Source of the DNA: Sulfidibacter corallicola
Lineage (GTDB): Bacteria; Acidobacteriota; Holophagae; Acanthopleuribacterales; Acanthopleuribacteraceae
Length of the DNA: 64,000 nucleotides
Assembly: GCF_017498545.1 (NCBI RefSeq)
Contig: NZ_CP071793.1
Coordinates: forward strand, 6,771,001 to 6,835,000
Reading direction: 5' to 3'
How positions within the stretch are numbered: the stretch's first letter is position 1; each line of letters starts with the position of its first letter. The notes under the pieces were generated by a model. That model was not told the origin of the DNA, did no database searches, and was given only the letters and a program-made list of their open reading frames with translations. The position numbers were made by a program, and so were the translations under genes. Positions 17,366 through 25,643 of the stretch are shown here, piece by piece.

Positions 17366-17442
17366 GCTTTTGAGAGGCGAGCGGAACCAGGCCCTGGTCG
17401 ATGCGCGGTTCCGTTTATCTTTTGTGAGGGGCGGATGAGCGT

Positions 17443-19521
17443 TCAGTTCGATGACTCGCGTTCGGATTTGAACTGGTCCGTCAGACGAGTCTGGATTTCC
17501 TTGGGAACCGGTTCGTAATGGGAGAACTTGCGACTGTGGCGTCCGCGACCTTGGCTGATCGAGCGCAGGTTGGACGAATATTTCCATAGTTCGGCCAGCG
17601 GGATTTCCGCGTGGATGATCTGGAAGTTCCCTTCCGAATCCATACCCAACACCTTGCCGCGCCGCTGAGATACGTCGCCCATGACGGCACCCATGTACTC
17701 TTCCGGGATACGAATCTCCAATTCGTAAAGGGGCTCGAGGATGATGGGGTTGGCTTGGCCCATGGCCTCCTTCATCGCCAGCGAGCCCGCGATCTGGAAT
17801 GCCATATCGGAGGAGTCGACGCTGTGATAGGAGCCGTCGAACAGCCGCACCGACAGGTCCACGATGGGACAGGTGGTGAGATATCCCTCGGCCATGGCCT
17901 GGGTGACGCCTTTCTCGACCGCGGGGATGTATTTCGAGGGTATGGCCCCGCCGACGATGTTGTTCACGAACTGGAAGCCGCCACCGCGGTGAAGGGGCTT
18001 GACTTCGATGTGCACGTCGCCGTACTGTCCGCGCCCACCGCTCTGCTTCTTGTAGCGGCGGTGAATGGTGGCCGGTTTGCGAATGGTTTCGCGGAAGGGG
18101 ATTCGCGGCTCCAGCAGTTCGGCGTTCACACCGAAGCGATCCTGCAGCCGGTGAATGACCCAATCCAATTGCAGCTCGCCCTGCCCGCTGACGATGGTTT
18201 GCCGAATTTCACCGTCATAGTGGAAGTGGAAGGTGGGATCCTCCTGGTGCAGCTCCGCCAGACCCTTGCTCAGTTTGTCCTCGTCGCCTTTGCTTTCCGT
18301 GACCAGGGCCGCCCGAATCACCGGTTCCGGGAATTTGATCTGGCTGAGAACCACCGGACTGTTGGCGTCACACAGGGTGTCGTTGGTGTGGGCGTGCTTG
18401 AGCTTGATGATGCCGCCCATGTCTCCCGGCTCCAGCATGTTGGTCTCGTGCCGTTCCTTACCGTTGAGCATGTACAGGGTCGAGATGCGTTCGGAGGTGT
18501 TGTTGTTGGCGTTGTGTACGTCCATGCCGGTTTTCAGCACCCCGGAATAGACTTTCACGAACGACAATTCGCCCACATGGCTCTCCGAAATGGTCTTGAA
18601 GATTTGGATCGCCAGTGGTTCTTCCGCCCGACAGGCGCGCGAGACGATGTTGCCGTCGACGTCCTTGCCCGTGATGTCGGGTAGATCGGAGGCCGAGGCG
18701 CCGTACTTCACCAGGATTTCCATGATACGCGAGACACCGATGTTGTTTTTGGCACTACAGCAGAGGATGGGGTAGATTTCGTTGTGCTTGCTGGCATGGG
18801 AGAGCGCCCGCTTCAATTCCTCTTCCGAGATTTTCTGGTCGTCGAGATACTTTTCCATCAGCGCTTCGTCGTGCTCAATGATGGATTCCATGAACGCCAG
18901 ACGATAGTCGTTGTACACGTCGCGAATGCTGTCGGGAATCGGTTCTTCGGTATAGGCACCGCTGCCGTCCGTCTGGTAGACCAGAACCGCGTCGCGAATC
19001 AGGTCGACGATCTTGGTGAAGCCGGCGCCCGTTTCCACCGGGAATTGCGCCACGATCACGTTGGGCCCGAATTGGTCCATCACTTCCAGGGCGACGCGGT
19101 CGAAGGAAATGTCTTCCTTGTCGAGCTTGTTGAAGACGATGAATTTGCTCAGGTCGTGTTTCTTGCCGTACTTCCAGTGGAGCTCGGTTCCGACTTCCAC
19201 ACCGGCGGAGGCGTCCACGGTGACCAGGCCGATATCGACCACGTGCATCGCGCCGTACACCTCGCCGATGAAATCCAGGTAACCCGGCGTATCGACCAGG
19301 TTGATCTTGTGCTCCATCCATTGAAAATGCATCATGCTGGTGCTGATGGAGATTTGTCGCTCGATCTCCTGGCGGTGGAAATCCGAGACGGTGTTGCCTT
19401 GTTCGACGGTGCCCATGCGATTGATGGTGCCCGCATTGAGAAGCATGGCTTCGGCAAGAGTGGTTTTGCCGGAGCCGCCGTGTCCGCAAATGCCAACGTT
19501 GCGAATATCGTCCACTTTCAT
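17443..19521 (-). CDS. EF-G-like translational GTPase
   Basis: A 692-residue GTPase with the full EF-G domain order. The G domain starts at the N-terminus with GHGGSGKTT (13-21), then DTPG in LVDTPGYLDFIG and NKLD. Domain II follows, and domains III-V include GQGELQLDWVIHRL, SGGRGQYGDVHIEVKP and EEYMGAVMGDVSQRRGKV. The GHGGSGKTT loop and the lack of other str-operon genes mark it as the EF-G paralogue often called EF-G2-like rather than the main FusA. Its role (translocation, recycling or stress) is not known from sequence. It is a monocistronic minus-strand gene with divergent dus downstream in coordinates. Confidence 0.88.
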   Translation of the reverse strand: MKVDDIRNVGICGHGGSGKTTLAEAMLLNAGTINRMGTVEQGNTVSDFHRQEIERQISISTSMMHFQWMEHKINLVDTPGYLDFIGEVYGAMHVVDIGLVTVDASAGVEVGTELHWKYGKKHDLSKFIVFNKLDKEDISFDRVALEVMDQFGPNVIVAQFPVETGAGFTKIVDLIRDAVLVYQTDGSGAYTEEPIPDSIRDVYNDYRLAFMESIIEHDEALMEKYLDDQKISEEELKRALSHASKHNEIYPILCCSAKNNIGVSRIMEILVKYGASASDLPDITGKDVDGNIVSRACRAEEPLAIQIFKTISESHVGELSFVKVYSGVLKTGMDVHNANNNTSERISTLYMLNGKERHETNMLEPGDMGGIIKLKHAHTNDTLCDANSPVVLSQIKFPEPVIRAALVTESKGDEDKLSKGLAELHQEDPTFHFHYDGEIRQTIVSGQGELQLDWVIHRLQDRFGVNAELLEPRIPFRETIRKPATIHRRYKKQSGGRGQYGDVHIEVKPLHRGGGFQFVNNIVGGAIPSKYIPAVEKGVTQAMAEGYLTTCPIVDLSVRLFDGSYHSVDSSDMAFQIAGSLAMKEAMGQANPIILEPLYELEIRIPEEYMGAVMGDVSQRRGKVLGMDSEGNFQIIHAEIPLAELWKYSSNLRSISQGRGRHSRKFSHYEPVPKEIQTRLTDQFKSERESSN

Positions 19522-19904
19522 TTATCGACCCCCGGTATGTGGAATGGCGAACTAAGGTCGGGCCCGGACAGCAAAAGTCAAGTGAACACAGGTGCTTGGA
19601 TTCAATGCCAAAACCAGGTCGTGCGGCTTGTGCTGTGGGATTGTAAATTGCAGGTAAAGTACTTCCCACTATAGCCGAAAGCGATTCCGCATGCCACGGA
19701 TAATGGCAAAATTGTGAGGCGCTCGTGGAGATTTCGTGATGTTTCCATCGCCCCACCGGGACCCGTTTCGCCCCGGTTCGCAACGGCCGAACGATCGGTG
19801 ATTTCAAGGCCGAACCCATGGCTGGCGCGTGTTTTCGGCTTCTGGTATGCTATAGGGCCGCTCGCCCGCCGGCCGGTGCGAGCATTCTTCAGCGAGGCTT
19901 CCCC
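19522..19904. other. Divergent intergenic region
   Basis: About 380 bases between the EF-G-like gene and dus. Promoters for both are expected; I see no clear pair and no gene. Confidence 0.45.
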
Positions 19905-20891
19905 ATGTCGTGGTTGAACGTTTCCAGACCGATGGTCATTCTGGCGCCGATGGACGGGTACACCGATCCCCCTTTTCGTCGCTTCATCAAGCACATCGAG
20001 CCGCGTGCCGTCGTCTTCAGTGAATTCCTCAGCGCGGCGCTGGCCGCCGGAAAACCATCCCTGGCCCCGACGATGTTCCGCGTCTACGACGACGAGCGTC
20101 CGGTCGTGATTCAGCTCTACGGTAAGGACCCCGACCATTTCTGCACGGCCGCGCGCCTGGCCGAGGAACAGGGGGCGGCCGGGATCGACATCAACATGGG
20201 TTGCCCCGCCAAAAAGGTCGTCGCCCACCGCCACGGTTCGGCCCTGATGCGCGAAATCGACCTGGCCTGCGACATCATTCGTTCCGTGAAGGCCGCCGTC
20301 TCGGTGCCGGTCACGGTCAAGACCCGCTTGGGTTGGGAAAACGATCGCAACCTGATTCCCTTCGCCCTGCGTCTACAGGATTGCGGGTTGGATGCGATCA
20401 CCATTCACGGCCGCACCTACAGTCAGAAATTTGACGGTGAAGCCGATTGGCTGCCGATCTACGCGCTCAAGGACGCCTTGAGCATTCCGGTTTTCGGAAA
20501 CGGGGACCTGGTGACGGCCGAACAGGCGCAGGCCAAATTGGGGAACCTGGACGGGGTGATGATCGGACGCGGCGCGGTTTCCGATCCCTGGCTTCTGCAG
20601 CGCGTCTGCGACGGCTTCGCGGGCAACGTCGGCGCGGCCCGCCGCATGTTACCCTTTTCTCATAAAGTCAAGGCTTGGAAGCGTTTCGCCCAAATGGCGG
20701 TGGCGACCAACCCCAAGAGCGAACGCCATGCCTGCCAGGCCTTTCGCAAATTTCTGGTGCGGCTGCACAAAGATCTCGGACTCTCTCCCGAGGTGCGGCG
20801 ACCGGCGGTCCAAGTGGCGACGCTCGAAGATATCGAACGGGTTCTGGACCTGTTTCTGGACGCCTCGCAAGAGTTGAGCAGCGTGGTGTGA
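19905..20891 (+). CDS. dus: tRNA-dihydrouridine synthase
   Basis: A 328-residue FMN-dependent enzyme that reduces uridines in the tRNA D-loop. The TIM barrel begins with MVILAPMDGYTDPPFRRF. The catalytic cysteine is Cys100 in INMGCPAKKV, followed by VPVTVKTRLGW, TIHGRT and the FMN phosphate region VFGNGDL...GVMIGRGA. Which Dus subgroup (A, B or C) and which uridine it serves cannot be fixed here; the sequence looks closest to DusB/DusC. The ATG at 19905 has CGAGG upstream and is preferred to 19818, which would add a tail before the conserved barrel start. It converges with the SPFH gene. Confidence 0.9.
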   Translation: MSWLNVSRPMVILAPMDGYTDPPFRRFIKHIEPRAVVFSEFLSAALAAGKPSLAPTMFRVYDDERPVVIQLYGKDPDHFCTAARLAEEQGAAGIDINMGCPAKKVVAHRHGSALMREIDLACDIIRSVKAAVSVPVTVKTRLGWENDRNLIPFALRLQDCGLDAITIHGRTYSQKFDGEADWLPIYALKDALSIPVFGNGDLVTAEQAQAKLGNLDGVMIGRGAVSDPWLLQRVCDGFAGNVGAARRMLPFSHKVKAWKRFAQMAVATNPKSERHACQAFRKFLVRLHKDLGLSPEVRRPAVQVATLEDIERVLDLFLDASQELSSVV

Positions 20892-20992
20892 CCCCGCCGC
20901 GGCCGATCGAATCCGGAAGCGGGAGAAAGTCATCGACCGACCGAAGCGGGGTTGACGGTTGGGTGTCTCGTGATGCCGGGTGAGGCCGCGCC

Positions 20993-22360
20993 TCACTTCT
21001 TGGCCGAGACGTGACCGATTTGATCGAAGTGCATGCCCAAATCACTGGCGGCCTTGATGCCCATCAACTGAAGCAGGGTGAGGGCGTTGTCACCTTCGGC
21101 GGCACCGCCGGCCATCTGAACCTGGGGAACCAACTGGGCTTGGGACATGTACTTGTATTTGGCCACTTCCACTTCCTGCCAGGCGGCGAGCTTGGCATCG
21201 AAGACCCGTTGCGGATCGAGCGCGTTCTCGGCCGCCGTGCGGCGCGCCTTGGCCAAGACTTCGAGACCCTCGGCTTCCTTGCGCTGGCGCTCGAGGATTT
21301 CCAACTGTTTCAGTTTGTTCTGACGCGCGACTTCGACCTCGCGCTGGGCGTTGATCTTGGCGACGGCCGATTCCTTCTGGGCCTTGATCTCGGCCTCCAG
21401 TTTCTCGCGCTCGGCGATGGCGCGCGCTTCGGCGATCGCCTTTTCACCGAGGGCATGGGCGGTCTTGGCTTCCTGCTGGGCTTTTTTCAGGTTCTGGCGG
21501 GCCAGGGCCTCGTCTGCCGCGGCCTTTTTCTGGGCTGCCAGGCGCTCGTCCACCCGGGGCTCGTAATCCACATCCTCGATCGAGGCCGAAACCACGACGA
21601 TCTGGTAGTCCGAAAGCGGATTCTTGGTGCGAATGAAGGTCCCATCCTTGCTCTTCTTCTTCACGACCAGGACTCGGGCGCGGCGTCTGAGGGTGGTTTC
21701 CTCCGATGTCGCCGTTGCGGCTTTGCCTTCTCCACTGGTTTCCTCTTCGCTGGTGTGAATCGAATCGACGACCTGCTCGATCACGAAGATGCCGTTGCGG
21801 AGCTGATCGTCGAAATCCAGGGTCATTTGACCCGCACCGCCGGAGTAGTGCTCCTCGACGGACATGGTCCGCGCGGATGCCTTGGCCGTCTCGACCACCA
21901 CGCGCTCCATCAAATTGGAAATCAGGCTCTGCATGCTGCCGAATTCGCGGTGGATGTTGATCATGGCCTCCTCGTTGGTGGGCAACCGGAAGCGCGCCAC
22001 ACCGCGAGCTTCACCCATGGAGGTGTCGAGGAAGCGCACCTTGATCCTCGGCAGTATCGAGGCCGCATCCGCGTTGTTGTTGCCGGTGAAGTTCACGGCA
22101 ACGACTTTCTTGTATTCGTGAGGGGTTCCGAAGAAACGAAAATAGGGGCCCGGCTCGGTGATGACGCTCAGGTTGCCCGTGATCGATTGAAGCACGATGG
22201 TGGTATCCGCGCGGTTGCTGTCCACCATTTGGAAAAGCAGGAAAATCGTTGCGAAAATGAGGCTTAAGGTGATTCCGGCACGCATGGCAAGGCGAGAGGT
22301 TCCCCGCTTTCCGAACGAGCCGTCAGGATTCGTTATCGCGTTCTGATCGCTGTCTGACAT
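20993..22360 (-). CDS. SPFH/Band 7 (prohibitin-like) membrane protein
   Basis: A 455-residue protein with one membrane span near the N-terminus (about 26-45) and an SPFH/Band 7 domain (about 50-290). A long Ala/Glu/Lys-rich coiled coil (about 290-400) is of the kind that drives ring or microdomain assembly. The C-terminus ends in a short hydrophobic stretch with QMAGGAAEGDNALTLLQLMG. The domain is interrupted at about 205-245 by a polar, low-complexity insert (EEETSGEGKAATATSEE, then RRRARVLVVKKKSKDG). It probably scaffolds membrane proteins or a protease; no NfeD or FtsH gene is adjacent. The start has GGGAGG upstream. It is a single gene. Confidence 0.8.
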   Translation of the reverse strand: MSDSDQNAITNPDGSFGKRGTSRLAMRAGITLSLIFATIFLLFQMVDSNRADTTIVLQSITGNLSVITEPGPYFRFFGTPHEYKKVVAVNFTGNNNADAASILPRIKVRFLDTSMGEARGVARFRLPTNEEAMINIHREFGSMQSLISNLMERVVVETAKASARTMSVEEHYSGGAGQMTLDFDDQLRNGIFVIEQVVDSIHTSEEETSGEGKAATATSEETTLRRRARVLVVKKKSKDGTFIRTKNPLSDYQIVVVSASIEDVDYEPRVDERLAAQKKAAADEALARQNLKKAQQEAKTAHALGEKAIAEARAIAEREKLEAEIKAQKESAVAKINAQREVEVARQNKLKQLEILERQRKEAEGLEVLAKARRTAAENALDPQRVFDAKLAAWQEVEVAKYKYMSQAQLVPQVQMAGGAAEGDNALTLLQLMGIKAASDLGMHFDQIGHVSAKK

Positions 22361-22526
22361 GTGTTTCCTCCCACTGAAAGATATCTATTTCCATCGGGCG
22401 GAAATCTCCGGGGAAAAGTGCAGGCAAACCGGTGACAGGGTTCTGGGGAGGTGGTGCGGGAGAAAAACGACGCGAAGCGACCCGATTCGGGGAACCCGCA
22501 TGCGCGTAAGAGACATAAAGCCTGTA

Positions 22527-22547
22527 GGTGGAGCAGCTTGCTCCACC
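22527..22547. repeat. Short palindrome, nine-base stem
   Basis: GGTGGAGCA (22527-22535), loop GCT, TGCTCCACC (22539-22547). It looks like an intergenic REP-type hairpin just before the array. Confidence 0.6.
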
Positions 22548-22645
22548 AATCGAAGGGATCTGGCGTGGATCGGAATCGATCATGGAGAGATTTGGAGGCT
22601 CGACTTGTCTGCTCCGCTTTTTAATCACTCGATTTTGGGAAGTGT

Positions 22646-23207
22646 GGGCCGCTTCGAAAAGTCGGCCGAGCCGGCTTACCTACAGCCGCGCCGATCCTCG
22701 CAGCATGCGGGAACTCCTCAGAGGGGTGACTTCGAAGAGTACATCCGGCGGATGTACCTACCGGGCACGACGAATCTCTGGGGATTCGGGAACTCCTCGC
22801 TTGGGCCGCTTCGAAAAGTTGGCAGGGCCGGCCCTCATTGCATGCGGGAACTCCTCAGAGGGGTGACTTCGAAGAGTACATCCGGCGGATGTACCTACCG
22901 GGCACGACGAATATCTGGGGATTCGGGAACTCCTCGCTTGGGCCGCTACGAAAAGTTGGCAGGGCCGACCCTCATTGCATGCGGGAACTCCTCAGAGGGG
23001 TGACTTCGAAGAGTACATCCGGCGGATGTACCTACCGGGCACGACGAATATCTGGGGATTCGGGAACTCCTCGCTTGGGCCGCTACGAAAAGTTGGCAGG
23101 GCCGACCCTCGCAGCATGCGGGAACTCCTCAGAGGGGTGACTTCGAAAAGTACATCCGGCGGATGTACCTACCGGGCACGACGAATCTCTCGGCATGCGG
23201 GAACTCC
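22646..23207. repeat. Tandem array of a 137-bp unit
   Basis: The word GCATGCGGGAACTCC recurs at 22703, 22840, 22977 and 23114, exactly 137 bases apart, and again at 23193 where the last unit is cut short. The first three units are near-identical, differing at a handful of bases; a degenerate piece precedes them from 22646. Each unit contains a hairpin (GTACATCC-GGC-GGATGTAC) and two copies of CGGGAACTCCTC. The unit is not a multiple of three, carries no spacer/repeat pattern and ends no gene. Its origin is unknown; duplication by slippage or unequal crossing-over would explain the near-identity. Confidence 0.95.
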
Positions 23208-23280
23208 GAGGCGGTATGGGGATCGGTGCCTGACGTTCGCCGCCGGCGGTGTTCCTTCGACGCCGCGATGGGGGAAGCGT

Positions 23281-24927
23281 TCAGTCCACCTTGGGGTGGG
23301 CCTGGGCGGTGCGCCAATAATCGCGGATACCCTTCAAGAAGGTGCGCAACTTCATGCGCGGGGTTCCCTTGCGGGCGTTCTGTCGGCCGATTTCCCAGAG
23401 ATACCGGTAGTGCCGGAACAGCGACCGATAGGCGAACAGCAGGCCGTGGCGGTGATCGTACATGTGCGAGGGTTCGCCCGTGGCACCGTTGAGCTCGATG
23501 ATCTTGAAGGCGCGGCCCTTGCGAAAGTCCTCCAGGTTCTCGGCTCGGATGTCGTAGCGCCCGATGAAGAAACCCGGCATGGATTGTGAGATGGTGTCGA
23601 TCCGCGCCTCGAGTTCGGGCGTCAGCAAACGGGTGCTGTCGTTGAACACGGTGCCCAGGCAGTGGTTGCCGGAATTGACGAGCTGGATCACTTCGCCTGC
23701 CGGCAGTTTGCGTTCGAGGCTCCGTCGAAAGCGATTCATATAGATGTGGATGCGTCCCAGCCCCGACGGATTGCGCAGGATCAATTCCTCGAGCGACTGA
23801 TTGCCGTCACCGGCGGCGATGGGGAACTCCTTGCCCGTGAGGCCCAGAACCCTGCCGTTCGATTCGTTGGGCAACCGCACGTAGTAGACGCCGAATTCGT
23901 AGGGGCCCGGCTGAAACTCCTGGGCCTGGATCAAGGCCGGGTAGGCGCCGAAATATTCGCGCGCCTCCTCGGTACTCTTGATGCGCCGCACGCCGGATCC
24001 ACGTTGGCCCATGTCGGGTTTCAATATCAGCGGGTAGGACAGCGACTGGGACGCCATCCACGATGCCAGCTTCGACAGCCGATCTTCGACCGGACCCGGT
24101 TCGATGCCGATCCAGCGCACGAAAAAAGGATCCTGATCCTCGAAGGCGCCCATGATGCGGCATTTCGATTCACCGACGAAGCCGCTGTAGTCGATACCCG
24201 GGTTGGAAAGGAGCGGCAGGGTCAGCGCGCGGAAACGCAGCATCAGCCACAAGTTGTAAAAGAACACGGGAAAGTACAGCACCAGGATCGGCCAGAATTC
24301 CCAGCGAAAGATGCGGTGGACGCGGGACTTGACGCGGCGACGGACCTTCCAGTCGCTGAACATCATGACCAGGCGCAGCAGGAGGAACATGGTCAGGATG
24401 CCGGTGATCATCACGGGAATCTGGTATTTCTCGCTGAAGACCATCAGGGAAAGCAATTGCTCGCCGAACATCCAGGCCAGCAGCACCAGCAGTGGGGTCC
24501 AGACCGCGACCGCCACGGCCGAAGCCAGCAAAAAGTACTTGGCGCGCGAACCCAGCAGACCGGCCGCAAAGTACGTGGGCAGTCGAGTTCCCGGAATGAA
24601 ACGGCAGACGATGACCACCATCATGCCGTTTTTGGCGAACCAGTCTTCGCATTGGTGGACTTTTTCCTCGGGAAGCAGATTGCGCAGAACGGGTAGCTTG
24701 AGCGCGGGTCGACCCAACACCAGGCCCGCCAGATAGAGCAAGCCGTCGCCGACAAAAATGCCCAGGAAACAACCGACGACCGCCACGACCGGGCTGATCG
24801 ACCCCTGGGCGACCCAAATCCCCGCGCTGATCGTGGTCAAGTCTTCCGAAATGAGGGTGGAAGTGGCCAAGATGAAGATCTTCAGCCAGTCGGGAGCTTC
24901 AACGAGCCGGTCAAGCCATGGTTGCAA
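23281..24927 (-). CDS. DedA/VTT membrane protein fused to an ATP-grasp-like domain
   Basis: A 548-residue fusion. Residues about 1-210 are a DedA/VTT (SNARE-associated) membrane domain: LISEDLTTISAGI, GDGLLYLAGLVLGR, and CRFIPGTRLPTYFAAGLLGS, which contains the conserved arginine/proline signature of DedA lipid transporters. A further membrane pair at about 165-240 leads to a soluble part (about 260-520) with LILKPDMGQRGSGVRRI (ATP-grasp phosphate-binding loop type) and KIIELNGATGEPSHMYD (metal/ATP-binding E-x-N type). It may couple lipid movement to an ATP-dependent ligation, but no substrate can be named. Start is TTG with GAGG nine bases upstream. The small membrane protein gene ends 56 bases upstream. 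Confidence 0.75.
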   Translation of the reverse strand: MQPWLDRLVEAPDWLKIFILATSTLISEDLTTISAGIWVAQGSISPVVAVVGCFLGIFVGDGLLYLAGLVLGRPALKLPVLRNLLPEEKVHQCEDWFAKNGMMVVIVCRFIPGTRLPTYFAAGLLGSRAKYFLLASAVAVAVWTPLLVLLAWMFGEQLLSLMVFSEKYQIPVMITGILTMFLLLRLVMMFSDWKVRRRVKSRVHRIFRWEFWPILVLYFPVFFYNLWLMLRFRALTLPLLSNPGIDYSGFVGESKCRIMGAFEDQDPFFVRWIGIEPGPVEDRLSKLASWMASQSLSYPLILKPDMGQRGSGVRRIKSTEEAREYFGAYPALIQAQEFQPGPYEFGVYYVRLPNESNGRVLGLTGKEFPIAAGDGNQSLEELILRNPSGLGRIHIYMNRFRRSLERKLPAGEVIQLVNSGNHCLGTVFNDSTRLLTPELEARIDTISQSMPGFFIGRYDIRAENLEDFRKGRAFKIIELNGATGEPSHMYDHRHGLLFAYRSLFRHYRYLWEIGRQNARKGTPRMKLRTFLKGIRDYWRTAQAHPKVD

Positions 24928-24983
24928 TTGGGTTTGCCTCGAAAAAAGGATTCATGGGACGGAAGCCCGGGTCGGGGACCTGC

Positions 24984-25469
24984 TTAAAATGGGAAACCGC
25001 GCCGGAAAAGCAACGGCGGTTCGGGGCGATAATCTGCAAATTTTCTGGGGAAGAGCCGCCAAGCCCGAGGGGTCAGCAGCGTTAAGAGGACACCGGCCAA
25101 ACAATATTGAAGGACTTGTTCGTTGAGGGTGGGCTCCAACATCATCTCGAGAAACTTGATGCGGTCTCCCAGGTACATGAAGGACAACGGACAGTAGATC
25201 ACCAGCATGAACCAGAAGCCGCGATAGCGATTGACGAGGCATTGGAGCGCGAACACCAGGCCGGTCGCGGTGAAAAACAGCTCGCGATATTTGACACGTG
25301 GCGGCTCGTCCATCAAGGGAACCAGGCCCTGGGCCCAAACGAACGCGAACACCAGAAAAAAGGCGGCGAGCAGAATTCGCAGGGATTCCGGCTTGAAACG
25401 ACCGCTGCTCCGCGCGACGGATTGTGTTGGGGATGCCTTTGGTTCGGACACGACTACCTCATCGTTCAT
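24984..25469 (-). CDS. Small membrane protein, four predicted spans
   Basis: A 161-residue protein with a polar N-terminus of about 35 residues and four hydrophobic segments: ILLAAFFLVFAFVWAQGLVPLM, FFTATGLVFALQCLV, FWFMLVIYCPLSFMYL and VLQYCLAGVLLTLL. I do not recognise a family. It ends 56 bases before the DedA/ATP-grasp gene on the same strand, so the two are probably co-transcribed and may act together at the membrane. The start is uncertain: ATG at 25469 is preferred because it removes an unlikely basic leader, but no good SD sequence precedes it; a TTG reading at 25607 is possible. Confidence 0.6.
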   Translation of the reverse strand: MNDEVVVSEPKASPTQSVARSSGRFKPESLRILLAAFFLVFAFVWAQGLVPLMDEPPRVKYRELFFTATGLVFALQCLVNRYRGFWFMLVIYCPLSFMYLGDRIKFLEMMLEPTLNEQVLQYCLAGVLLTLLTPRAWRLFPRKFADYRPEPPLLFRRGFPF

Positions 25470-25643
25470 GCGCTTTTTCGGAAACGCCGCGGTGGAACCG
25501 CCGTATTCCGGGCCCTTCGATGTCGGGAACGCCGACCGCGATGGGGGGCTGACGATTGACCGTTGCGGGACTGAAAGAGCATACGGTTTGATTTCGCGAA
25601 AAGTCAACTATCGCGACATTTCTTAGCCGCCGGGCGGCCTGGG

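Larger units (their letters stand above)
22361..23280. other. Repeat-rich intergenic region
   Basis: About 920 bases between the SPFH and DedA/ATP-grasp genes. It holds a hairpin at 22527-22547 and the 137-bp repeat array. Long plus-strand reading frames across the array are by-products of the repetition and shift frame from unit to unit; no gene is supported. Confidence 0.6.

Noticed and set aside
22703..23207. CRISPR array
   Set aside because: Whole 137-bp units repeat with no unique spacers, and no cas gene is present.
22359..23589. Overlapping plus-strand frames with a repeated peptide across the array
   Set aside because: The unit length is not a multiple of three and the frames are carried only by the repetition.
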